NCBI GenBank assembly: GCA_937924755.1 | Contig: CALEVZ010000008.1 | Span: 1 to 52,275 of the forward strand | Source of the DNA: an uncultured bacterium | GTDB taxonomy: Bacteria > Acidobacteriota > Thermoanaerobaculia > Thermoanaerobaculales > Thermoanaerobaculaceae | Reading direction: 5' to 3' | Length of the DNA: 52,275 nucleotides | Shown: in pieces, positions 8,918 through 16,580 of the stretch | How the letters are laid out: every line of letters starts with the position of its first letter | Numbering within the stretch: the stretch's first letter is position 1 | Notes under the pieces: generated by a model | Database searches by the model: none | What the model was told of the DNA's origin: nothing | Seen by the model: the letters and a program-made list of their open reading frames with translations, nothing else | Position numbers and translations under genes: made by a program

Positions 8918-9435
8918 CTGGCGTGACCCGCGCCCGCCGCGCCGGCTATCACCTGCTCCCGCCACCGCTCGAGCCGCAGCTCTCCCGCCCTGCCCCCGAA
9001 GCGGGCCACCAGCGCCGCCTGCCGGAAGGCGAAGATGCGGCGGACATCCCTCCCCACGAAGAGAGCCTGGGCGAGTCGGCCCCCCCGGGGGCGGTAGCGA
9101 ACCCGGTCGACGACTAGCGTGCCGGTGGGCGTTGGCTCGAAGAGATGCTCATGCACCCAAGAATGGTAGGGGCCGGCCAGCTGGCGGTCGACGAAGCGCT
9201 CGGGCGGCTGCCAGATGGCAATCTCGGTGCGCCAACCGAAGGGGATGCCGTGCAGCTGCAGGCGGTAGTCGATGAGAGTGCCCTCCGCCATCGCGACGGG
9301 CAGGGGGGTGAGGATGCGAAAACGAAGCCAGGGCGGGGTGATGGCCTCCAGGTTCCCGGCGTCCGCGAAGAACGGGAACACACGAGGGCGGGGAGCGGAG
9401 AGAAGCACCGAAGCGGTCAGAATGAAGTTTGCCAT
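8896..9435 (-). CDS. SRPBCC family protein (CDP/cyclase-dehydrase-like)
   Basis: A 179-residue START/Bet v1-like hydrophobic ligand-binding protein. The pattern is typical of the SRPBCC proteins often annotated as cyclase/dehydrase: an N-terminal strand, then RVFPFFADAGNLEAITPPWLRF, GTLIDYRLQLHGIPFGWRTEI, and the helix that follows VDRVRYRPRGG. The helix near residues 125-150 should close the cavity. No catalytic residues are known for this group and the ligand cannot be predicted. In many genomes such genes sit beside SDR epimerases or photolyases; here the partner is sthA, overlapping by 22 bases at the 3' ends. ATG start without a clear Shine-Dalgarno. Confidence 0.75.
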   Translation of the reverse strand: MANFILTASVLLSAPRPRVFPFFADAGNLEAITPPWLRFRILTPLPVAMAEGTLIDYRLQLHGIPFGWRTEIAIWQPPERFVDRQLAGPYHSWVHEHLFEPTPTGTLVVDRVRYRPRGGRLAQALFVGRDVRRIFAFRQAALVARFGGRAGELRLERWREQVIAGAAGAGHASYGTGSP

Positions 9436-9550
9436 ACACGGTGTCAGCGATCAGCGGCACGAGCCGACGGGTCGACCACACCCGTGGAAATGAAACCGGC
9501 TCTCAGTAGAGTTTTCTGCCCATGAGCGATGTTTCTCGACGGGGGACGAC

Positions 9551-11314
9551 ATGTCCAGGAGCGCAGCAGAAAGCTTACCCAAATCCAACCAGGCGGTGGT
9601 CAACTTGCCCCGGCACCTGCAGCAGTTCGTCGTTGAGCAGGGGTGGGAACGGTACACCCCCATCGATCATGCGGTCTGGCGCTACATTATGTGCCAGAAC
9701 GTACGCTTCCTGCGCCACCACGCCCATCCCTCCTACCTGGAGGGCCTGGCGAAGACGGGCATCGCTTTGGACCGCATTCCCCGCCTGGAGGAAATGAACG
9801 AGGCGCTGGGGCGCATCGGCTGGGGGGCGGTCACCGTGGACGGCTTCATCCCGCCGGCGGCCTTCATGGAGTTCCAGGCCCACCGAGTGCTGGTCATCGC
9901 CGCCGACATCCGCCAGCTGGAGCACATCGAGTACACCCCCGCCCCCGACATCGTCCACGAGGCCGCCGGCCACGCCCCCATCATCGCCGACGCCACCTAC
10001 GCCGAGTACCTGCGGCGGATCGGCGAGGTGGGGGCCAAGGCCATCTCTTCCCGGGCCGACTGGGAGCTCTACGAGGCCATCCGCCACCTCTCCATCCTTA
10101 AGGAGGCGCCCGGCGTGCCTCCGACGGAGATCGACGCGGCGCAGCGCCTGGTGGAGGAGCGCCAGGCCAGCCTGGGCGAGCCCTCGGAGATGGCCCGCCT
10201 GTCGCGCTTGCACTGGTGGACGGTGGAGTACGGGCTCATCGGTTCTCTGGAGGGACCGAAGATTTACGGTGCCGGGTTGCTCTCGTCCATCGGCGAGGCC
10301 CAGCACTGCCTGACCGACGCGGTGGCCAAGCTCCCCTACACTCTGGCCGCCGCCGATGTGGCTTTCGACATCACCACCATGCAGCCGCAGCTCTTCGTGA
10401 GTCCGAGCTTCGAGCACCTCCTGGCGGTGCTGGAGGAGTTTGCCGACACCATGGCGTTTCGCCGGGGCGGGCTGGAAGGTCTCGCCCGGGCCAGGGAGTC
10501 GGGGGCGGTGGCCACCGTGCAGCTGAGTTCGGGGCTGCAGATTTCGGGCGTGCTGGCCGACGTTCTCGCCGACGACGGACGACCGGCGTATTTGCTCTTT
10601 CACGGGCCCTCGGCCCTGGCAGTGGCTGGCAAAGAGCTGCCCGGGCACGGCAAGGATTACCACCGCGACGGCTTCGGCACTCCCCTCGGGCGGCTCGAGG
10701 GCGAGTCGCTCCCCGTGGAACTCATGGGCGAGCACGATCTGCACCGCGTCGGCATCCAAGTCGGCCGGCTCGCCCGCCTGCGCTTCTCCTCCGGCGTCAC
10801 CGTGGAGGGTCGGGTGGCAACGACCCGTCGCCACCAGGGCCAGCTGCTCCTGGTGAGCTTTGAGGAGTGCACGGTGCGGCAAGGGGAGAGGATGCTGTTT
10901 CGGCCCGAGTGGGGGAACTTCGATATGGCGGTGGGGGAGCGGGTAACCTCGGTGTTTGCCGGCGCCGCCGACAAGGATGCCTACGAACAGCCGGTACTGG
11001 TGCCCAGGGAACGCACCATCAAGGTGGGGCTCGAAGGCCGCCAGCAGTTGGCCGAGCTGTACGGCCGGGTGCGGGCGGTGCGCGCCGGCGAGTTGCCTTC
11101 CCAGGAGCTGCCCCACCTGTGGCAGGAGGTGCGTCGCCGCTGGCCGGAGGACTGGCTGCTGCCTAGCGATTTGTACGAGTTGGCCTTGGATCGAGCGGAA
11201 TACGCTCCCCTGGCGGCGGAGCTGCGAGGACACCTCGAGAGCCTGGCGCAGCGACGCCCGGAACTGGCTCGGCTCATCGGCAACGCCCTGGCGGCGGCCG
11301 AGGAAGCCAGGTAG
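9551..11314 (+). CDS. phhA: aromatic amino acid hydroxylase (phenylalanine 4-monooxygenase type)
   Basis: Non-heme iron, pterin-dependent hydroxylase, most likely phenylalanine to tyrosine. Residues ~30-330 hold the catalytic domain: DGFIPPAAFMEFQAHRV is the pterin/substrate region, the iron ligands are H136 and H141 in HEAAGHAP, and the third ligand is E226 in TVEYGL. At 587 residues it belongs to the long bacterial form with ~250 extra C-terminal residues, whose role I do not recognise; this part is hydrophilic and contains two beta-rich stretches. ATG start. The convergent neighbours, ending 13 bases away, are an SDR and a triple PTPS protein, both plausible suppliers or recyclers of its pterin cofactor. 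The exact amino acid substrate is inferred from the family. Confidence 0.88.
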   Translation: MSRSAAESLPKSNQAVVNLPRHLQQFVVEQGWERYTPIDHAVWRYIMCQNVRFLRHHAHPSYLEGLAKTGIALDRIPRLEEMNEALGRIGWGAVTVDGFIPPAAFMEFQAHRVLVIAADIRQLEHIEYTPAPDIVHEAAGHAPIIADATYAEYLRRIGEVGAKAISSRADWELYEAIRHLSILKEAPGVPPTEIDAAQRLVEERQASLGEPSEMARLSRLHWWTVEYGLIGSLEGPKIYGAGLLSSIGEAQHCLTDAVAKLPYTLAAADVAFDITTMQPQLFVSPSFEHLLAVLEEFADTMAFRRGGLEGLARARESGAVATVQLSSGLQISGVLADVLADDGRPAYLLFHGPSALAVAGKELPGHGKDYHRDGFGTPLGRLEGESLPVELMGEHDLHRVGIQVGRLARLRFSSGVTVEGRVATTRRHQGQLLLVSFEECTVRQGERMLFRPEWGNFDMAVGERVTSVFAGAADKDAYEQPVLVPRERTIKVGLEGRQQLAELYGRVRAVRAGELPSQELPHLWQEVRRRWPEDWLLPSDLYELALDRAEYAPLAAELRGHLESLAQRRPELARLIGNALAAAEEAR

Positions 11315-11327
11315 GAGCGGCAGCTCT

Positions 11328-12026
11328 CTACAACGTCCCCGCCCGGTGGCCCACGGAGAGTTCCGACACCAGCACCTCCTGGGGGCGCTCCAAGGCAAAC
11401 GCGATGGTCTCGGCCACTTCCTGGGGAGCGAGCATGCGCTCCCGCGGCCAGACCCCCGCCACCCCGTCCCAGAGCTCGGTGGAGGTCGCCGCGGGGTACA
11501 CATTGACCACCCGGATCCCGGCCGGGCGCAGCTCCTCCCGCAGGCATTGGGAAAGCCCCTCCAGGGCGAACTTGGTGGCGCAATATGCGCCCCAGCCGGG
11601 GAACCCCTGTCGGGCGGCCACCGAAAGCACGTTGACGATGGTGGCGCCGGGGCCCATGCGCGGCACCAGGGCGCGGCACAGCAGGAAGGGGGCGGTAAGG
11701 TTGATTGCCAGGCTCTTCTCCCACTCCCGCAGGGTCAGCTCCGCCAGGGGCTTGACGACGGCCACCCCGGCGTTGTTGACGAGGGCGGCCAGTGGGTGTT
11801 CCCCGGCCGCCTCGGCGAGGGCGTCCACCTCCCGGGGACGGGCGAGGTCACCGGTGAGGCTGCGGGCTGCCCCTCCCCGCTCCCTTACCAGGTTCTCCAC
11901 CTCGCCCAGGGCAGCGGCGGCCCGGCCGTGCAGGAGCAATTCCCGGCCGGGCCGGGCCAGACGCAGCGCCAGTGCGCGACCGATGCCGCGGCTGGCGCCA
12001 GTGATGAGGATGCGCTCCACCCTCAC
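11328..12026 (-). CDS. short-chain dehydrogenase/reductase (candidate pterin reductase)
   Basis: A 232-residue classical SDR. The NAD(P)-binding TGASRGIG lies at residues 9-16, NNAG at 84-87, the active-site serine in LSVAA near 135, and the YCATK pair gives Y148 and K152. The length and the unusual PAATSTELW tail region are compatible with sepiapterin-reductase-like or dihydropteridine-reductase-like SDRs, but the sequence alone does not decide the substrate. The GTG start at 12026 overlaps the stop of the upstream triple PTPS gene (GTGA), so they are translated together. Next to an aromatic amino acid hydroxylase, a role in making or recycling tetrahydropterin is the natural hypothesis. Confidence 0.85.
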   Translation of the reverse strand: MRVERILITGASRGIGRALALRLARPGRELLLHGRAAAALGEVENLVRERGGAARSLTGDLARPREVDALAEAAGEHPLAALVNNAGVAVVKPLAELTLREWEKSLAINLTAPFLLCRALVPRMGPGATIVNVLSVAARQGFPGWGAYCATKFALEGLSQCLREELRPAGIRVVNVYPAATSTELWDGVAGVWPRERMLAPQEVAETIAFALERPQEVLVSELSVGHRAGTL

Positions 12027-13249
12027 TTTCCCCCTACTACCCGGCGCAGGGTGAAGCGGTTGTTCTCCGTCTCCCACAGGCGCAACCGCTGCAGGCGCCC
12101 GCGCAGGGCGTCGTCGAGACGGGGCCAGAGGATGCTCACGATGTTTTCGCTGGTGGAGGGGCGGTCGCAGAAGTCGGACGTTTCCTCGTCCAGGTGGACC
12201 ATCTGCCAGCGAGCCAGCGAGCCCTCCAGTGCCCTCTGCACCTCCCCCAGGTCGGCCACCGTGCCGCTGGCGGGGTCCAGCACCCCACCGCAGGCGGCCT
12301 CCACCACGTAGCGGTGGCCGTGGCCGGTGGGGTTGTTGCATTTCCCATAGATGGTCCGGTTAGTGACCTCGTCCAGCCGGGGGGCGTGCAGCCGGTGGGC
12401 CGCCCGGAAGGAGGACTCCACCACCAGGCGAGCACGTTCACCCCCCAGATACTCCGCCGACAGCCAGGACAACTCCCACAGGCGGGTACGCGCCACTGGC
12501 AGCGCCGCCTGCAGCCTGAGGAAGGCGTGACGAGCCAGCCACTCGCTGGTGACAGGCCCGCTCCGCAGGGCGGGAACATCCTCGTTGAGGTAGCGGTGGT
12601 CCAGTTCCTCCCGCAGGGCCCTCAGGGCCCCCTGGAGCTCACCCTCCGGGACGATCACGCCGCTGCGGGCGTCCACCTTCCCCGCAAGGGTGACGCGCAG
12701 GCGGTAGGAGTGGCCGTGCAGCCGGGTGGCCGCGCCAAAGAGGGCGCGGTTGGCCGACTCGTCGAGATGGGGGGAAAGGGTGCGGCGGGCGGCGCAAAAC
12801 TCCGCTGCGGCCCAGCGCTCCACCCTCCCGTCGGCGTACGCCGCCGCTCCCGCGCTGGGAGACTCGGCCAGGTGGCACACCACGGGCTGCGCCGTCTCTC
12901 CGGCGAAGGCTTCCCGCGCCTCCGCCAGGAGCGCCTGCGCCAGGTTTTCCAGGGTCGGGGGCAGCGTCGAGAAGGCGGGGTGGTCGCGGTTGAGGAAGTG
13001 GTGATCCCAGCGGGCGGCCAGTAACACCTGGATCCTTTCCTTCACCACCGCCAAATTCACCAACATCCCGGTGAGAGGCTCCACCGGTCCGGCAAAACCC
13101 ACCGTGGCCACGTAGTTGGCTCCCACCGAGTGGCGCGCCCGCGCCGTCTTTCCCCACAGGTGAAGCGCCTCTCCCGGCGCGCCTTCGCCTCCCAGCCGCA
13201 GCGAAGCGGCAAAGGGGAAGCGGCGGCTGACCGTCAAGAGCTCTCCCAT
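12023..13249 (-). CDS. three-domain 6-pyruvoyl/carboxy-tetrahydropterin synthase-like fusion
   Basis: A 408-residue protein made of three PTPS/QueD-type T-fold domains (about residues 3-130, 145-265 and 272-408); ordinary family members have one domain of 120-150. Only domain 3 looks catalytic: zinc histidines H285, H310 and H312, cysteine C304 in YGKCNNPTGHGH, the HLDEE and PTSEN-like (STSEN) segments and E393. Domain 2 keeps HGH at 178-180 and LDHRYLNED but has alanine where the cysteine should be. Domain 1 keeps WDHHFLNRD but has lost most metal ligands. ATG at 13249 is chosen; an in-frame GTG at 13267 lies 12 bases after a TACACT element and is an alternative. It is coupled to the SDR by GTGA. 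Confidence 0.85.
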   Translation of the reverse strand: MGELLTVSRRFPFAASLRLGGEGAPGEALHLWGKTARARHSVGANYVATVGFAGPVEPLTGMLVNLAVVKERIQVLLAARWDHHFLNRDHPAFSTLPPTLENLAQALLAEAREAFAGETAQPVVCHLAESPSAGAAAYADGRVERWAAAEFCAARRTLSPHLDESANRALFGAATRLHGHSYRLRVTLAGKVDARSGVIVPEGELQGALRALREELDHRYLNEDVPALRSGPVTSEWLARHAFLRLQAALPVARTRLWELSWLSAEYLGGERARLVVESSFRAAHRLHAPRLDEVTNRTIYGKCNNPTGHGHRYVVEAACGGVLDPASGTVADLGEVQRALEGSLARWQMVHLDEETSDFCDRPSTSENIVSILWPRLDDALRGRLQRLRLWETENNRFTLRRVVGGK

Positions 13250-13279
13250 AGCAGGAACCGTGCCCACAATCCAGGGGCC

Positions 13280-13285
13280 AGTGTA
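13280..13285 (-). promoter_or_regulatory. -10-like TACACT before triple PTPS gene
   Basis: Minus-strand TACACT, 12 bases before an in-frame GTG and 30 before the ATG. If real, the transcript starts only a few bases before the GTG. Confidence 0.3.
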
Positions 13286-13386
13286 GCGAAATCCTACCCC
13301 CGAGGTGCAACCGGCGCCGCAGATGGGCGATTTCGGCGCCGTGGACGGTGGCAGGGAGTTCATCGGCCCAACGCGGGGGAAAGAAT

Positions 13387-13411
13387 TCGGGGGACCGCAC
13401 TGGTCCCCCGA
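13387..13411 (-). terminator. rho-independent-type terminator after the TonB receptor gene
   Basis: A 10-bp perfect stem (TCGGGGGACC against GGTCCCCCGA) with a 5-base loop, followed on the minus strand by ATTCTTTC. It separates the receptor gene from the PTPS-SDR unit. Confidence 0.6.
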
Positions 13412-13439
13412 CATCTCTCTTGCCCGATCCAGGAAAGGA

Positions 13440-15626
13440 TCAGAATTTGCCGCGCAGCACCAGCTGGAGACTGCGGCCGGGGGCCAAAGCCGCCGCCTCG
13501 TCGGCGGACCCCGGGTACGCCCGGTCGGTGAGGTTGCGCCCCAGCAGCGAGAGATCCACCCCGGAGGGGAAACGATAGCCGATACTGGCGTCCACCACCG
13601 TGTAGCCAGGCATCACCTTTTCGGTGGGGCCCGGGCGGTCGTCGCGGGCGTAGGCCGCCGTGCGCGCCATCCAGGTCAGCCCCTCCGCCGGCTCGTGGCG
13701 ATAAACCACGAAAACGCCCCGCGGGGGGATGTCGTCCACCGGCTTCTTGTCCCCGCGGACCTCGCCGCGCAGGACTTGGGCACCGAACCCCAGGGAGTGT
13801 TCGCCCGCGACTGCCCACGCCGCTTCCAACTCGGCGCCGCGGATCTCCGCCTCGCCGCGGTTGCGGAAGAAGAAGTTGTCCCCCGTCCGGTAGCGCTCGA
13901 TGAGATCCTCGATGCGGTAGAGGTAGCCGTACGCGCCCAACGAGAAGGGGCTGGCATGCCAGCGCAACGCCACGTCGTACTGGGTGCTGCTCTCTGGCTT
14001 CAGGTCGGGGTTGCCGGTGATGAAACCGCGTCCGGAAATACCTCGGTAAAACCGATCGGAAAGCAGTGGCGAACGGAACCCCTTCGCCGCCTGCAGCGTC
14101 AGCTCGGCACCGGCGCCGAGGAGAAACGTACCGGCAAGAAAGCCAGAACCCTGGGAGTCGGTGACGCTGCGATCACCAAAGTAACCGCCGCTGTTCTTCG
14201 CCCGCACCTGGTCCGCCCGCACCCCAGCGGCCAGACGGACCCTGCCCACCTCCGCGTCGACGGCCGCAAAGGCCGCGTAATCGTCCCGACGGGCATCGGC
14301 GACCGACACTTCTCTGCTGGTTGCAGTCGGCGCACATGTCGGGCACTGCCCGTAGGTTAAGGTGGAGTTGATGGCAGAAAGGTTGTAGCGGCCGGAGACG
14401 TCAATCCCCACCACCAGTTTCGCCAGACCGGCCAGTGCACGCTCTCCCTCCACCCGCAACGAGTAGTCGTTGGCTTCCACGTCAGCACGGGAGACGGTGC
14501 GCGGCCTGGTGGAGGTGGCGAAGACGTCGCGATCAAGAATCACTTGATAGCTGTCCCAGGCGAGGGTGACGCCCAGCCGCGACCACTTCCCGGGACCGGG
14601 CTGCTGATAACTGACGTTGAACCGGTGGGAATTCTCCTCGGGATAAAAGGTCCGCCGCACGGCAAACTGGGGTTCAGGTTTGCCGATGTGGCGCCCGAAG
14701 TCGCTGCGCCACCCCAGCCCCAGTGTCCCCCCCAGAACCGGTACCTGGTAGGCTAGACGGAAGCCGCGGTGTTCGGCGTCGGAGTTGGGCACCCGACCAT
14801 GGGGGCCCAGGTATTCGTCGAAAACCCGAAAGTGGCCGCCCACCAGGAGAGCGCCGGCGCCCACCGGCGCGCTGACGTCGACCGCTCCGCCACCCCCGCG
14901 CAAGCCGTACGCGCCGAAAACACTGTACCGAGCCTCGAAGGGCTGCCCCGGCACGGGCAGCCGGGAGCGAGCTCGTATGACGCCGCCGAAGGCGTCGGAG
15001 CCGTAGGCCACCGATCCGGGTCCGCGAACCACCTCGATCTCGTCCACCGTCTCCGGGACCAGGAAAGTGGCCGACGGGCCGGCGCGCCGCTCGGCGGTGA
15101 CACGGCCATCATCCAGGAGAAGAAGGGTGCGGTGCTTGGGCAGTCCGCGCAAACCCGGGACAGGGTCGTAGCCGTCCGCCGCCCCCGTCGCTCCGGGGAT
15201 GTTCTCCAGGACCTGCGGGAAGTTCACCGGCAAGCGCCGCGCGAGATCCTGCTTTCCCATCACCGTCCCGGCGGCGGCGGGGGGCAGGTGCAAGTCAGGC
15301 ACCCCCCCTGAGACGACGGTGACGCTTTCGGCGAGGGTCTCCAGCCGCACCACCAGCACCTCGCCCCTGGGCGGCAACGCCTCCACGTAGACGGGGCGGA
15401 ACGCCACCCCGTCCGGGCGGGTCACCATGAGATAAAACGGCGGGCGCGGGTCCGGCTCGAGCCGGAAGCGGCCCTCGGCGTTCGCCACGACCGAGCCGGC
15501 CTTCCCCAGTTCGGACACGCGAGCGCCAGCCAGCGCCTTGCCGCCGGGTCCAATGACCTGGCCCTCGAAGGCGCCCGCCGCACCCCCAACCGCCAAACAA
15601 AGGCAAAATAGGATCACTTGTCGCAC
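13440..15626 (-). CDS. TonB-dependent outer membrane receptor
   Basis: Outer membrane transporter that imports a scarce ligand using energy from TonB-ExbBD. The 728 residues show a signal peptide (cleavage near residue 18, after AAGA), a carboxypeptidase-regulatory-like beta domain (~20-95), and then a plug domain with the typical NFPQVLENIPG, PGLRGLPKHRTLLLLDDGR and VDEIEVVRGPGSVAYGSDAFGGVI. The rest is a beta-barrel that ends in phenylalanine (LRGKF), the usual insertion signal. The start is GTG with AAAGGAGG six bases upstream. The ligand is not evident. A 240-base GC-rich leader precedes the gene, and a hairpin terminator follows. A siderophore, cobalamin or a plant-derived compound are all possible. 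Confidence 0.9.
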   Translation of the reverse strand: MRQVILFCLCLAVGGAAGAFEGQVIGPGGKALAGARVSELGKAGSVVANAEGRFRLEPDPRPPFYLMVTRPDGVAFRPVYVEALPPRGEVLVVRLETLAESVTVVSGGVPDLHLPPAAAGTVMGKQDLARRLPVNFPQVLENIPGATGAADGYDPVPGLRGLPKHRTLLLLDDGRVTAERRAGPSATFLVPETVDEIEVVRGPGSVAYGSDAFGGVIRARSRLPVPGQPFEARYSVFGAYGLRGGGGAVDVSAPVGAGALLVGGHFRVFDEYLGPHGRVPNSDAEHRGFRLAYQVPVLGGTLGLGWRSDFGRHIGKPEPQFAVRRTFYPEENSHRFNVSYQQPGPGKWSRLGVTLAWDSYQVILDRDVFATSTRPRTVSRADVEANDYSLRVEGERALAGLAKLVVGIDVSGRYNLSAINSTLTYGQCPTCAPTATSREVSVADARRDDYAAFAAVDAEVGRVRLAAGVRADQVRAKNSGGYFGDRSVTDSQGSGFLAGTFLLGAGAELTLQAAKGFRSPLLSDRFYRGISGRGFITGNPDLKPESSTQYDVALRWHASPFSLGAYGYLYRIEDLIERYRTGDNFFFRNRGEAEIRGAELEAAWAVAGEHSLGFGAQVLRGEVRGDKKPVDDIPPRGVFVVYRHEPAEGLTWMARTAAYARDDRPGPTEKVMPGYTVVDASIGYRFPSGVDLSLLGRNLTDRAYPGSADEAAALAPGRSLQLVLRGKF

Positions 15627-15866
15627 TTCGTTCCTCCTTTCACCTTCGCGCCCGATTTCGAGCGCAGAAACACCTCGTCAGCACCACCAAGCCTCTCCGC
15701 TGGTGGCGACAGCGGGGAAAAGGGGCCTTCCCTGGCGAACCCCGGTCCGGTGGGCCTTGGCCTTCCAGCAGGTGCTGCAGGGTTGGAGGGAATCGGCCCC
15801 AGTGGGCGCCTGCCTCACCGGGCAGCCGGTCGGGTGTGATCCGCTGCGGGCGAGGCGGGGTGCTCT
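15627..15866 (-). other. structured non-coding leader of the TonB receptor gene
   Basis: This 240-base GC-rich stretch between two minus-strand genes holds no credible gene. It contains several inverted repeats, including CCGCTG/CAGCGG at 15697-15715, and a repeated CCAGGGAAGGCC-like unit. TonB receptor leaders often carry riboswitches, but I do not see the conserved box of the cobalamin class, so no family is assigned. Confidence 0.3.
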
Positions 15867-16580
15867 CTATCTCCGCAGAGGACGAGGCGTTGTCTCCCGT
15901 GGAATGGGAGGAGGAGGGTAGGAAGCAGTGCTGCCAACGTCAGCGACGACGATCTTCTCGGCAAAGGTCCGGGTGGGCGCCGCGCTCTCCCGGCGGGGGA
16001 GTTCCGCCACCAGCGCCAAGGCCGCGGCGGCCAACGCCTGCTGCTCGCCGCGGTCCAGCGAGAACGGCACGGGTGGGGCCGGGTCGCCCCCGAGGCCCAG
16101 CCACAGCTCCCCGGCGTGCCAACGGACCGGCTCGGCAACGACTTGAGCTTCGTTGGCAATGCGAAAGACCCCGGAGGGAGGCGCGTCGATCTCGCCTCGC
16201 CCCGGGATTCCCACCCGCAGGCGCAGGCAGGCTCGCTCGGTAGGCAGGTTGGGCACGCTCCACCGCCACGAGGTCAACCCCGGAGCCATTTGCGGCGTGA
16301 GACGGAGGGGGAAGGTGGCGCCCCCGTCCAGGGAGAGGAACAGCTCCATTTCCTTGGCTTCCCTGGGTATGGGGTACCAGCTTACATCCACCGCCGAGCC
16401 AACCCACACGGTGTCGCCGCCGCGAGGGAAGAAAACTCGCGCCGGCTCCGCTGCGGCCGCAGTGGAGAACCCGGTCACCACGACGAGGGCGAGCACCAAC
16501 CCCTGAGCGGCGCGGCCTCGGCCTGCCTGCCCGAGCGAACTCACGAGCAGTGATTGTACACTCAAAGGAAGGCCTCTCAT
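15867..16580 (-). CDS. secreted beta-sandwich protein of unknown function
   Basis: A 237-residue exported protein. A hydrophobic segment ending in FSTAAAAEP forms a signal peptide, although the ATG start leaves a long n-region of ~25 residues; an internal GTG would give a more usual one. I kept the ATG because it overlaps the mtaB stop as ATGA. The mature start resembles Ser-Thr-rich, Ig-like surface domains: FFPRGGDTVWVGSAVDVSWY, then LSLDGGATFPLRL and WRWSVPNLPTERACLRLRVG. The C-terminal ~80 residues are alanine- and arginine-rich and not recognised. It probably sits in the periplasm or on the cell surface. The frame stays open far upstream but that part is the mtaB gene read out of frame. 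Confidence 0.65.
   Translation of the reverse strand: MRGLPLSVQSLLVSSLGQAGRGRAAQGLVLALVVVTGFSTAAAAEPARVFFPRGGDTVWVGSAVDVSWYPIPREAKEMELFLSLDGGATFPLRLTPQMAPGLTSWRWSVPNLPTERACLRLRVGIPGRGEIDAPPSGVFRIANEAQVVAEPVRWHAGELWLGLGGDPAPPVPFSLDRGEQQALAAAALALVAELPRRESAAPTRTFAEKIVVADVGSTASYPPPPIPRETTPRPLRR

Noticed and set aside
15627-15866. Cobalamin riboswitch
   Set aside because: Some pieces (CCACTGG, GGGAAGGC) resemble it, but the conserved 3' box is not found; kept only as a structured leader.
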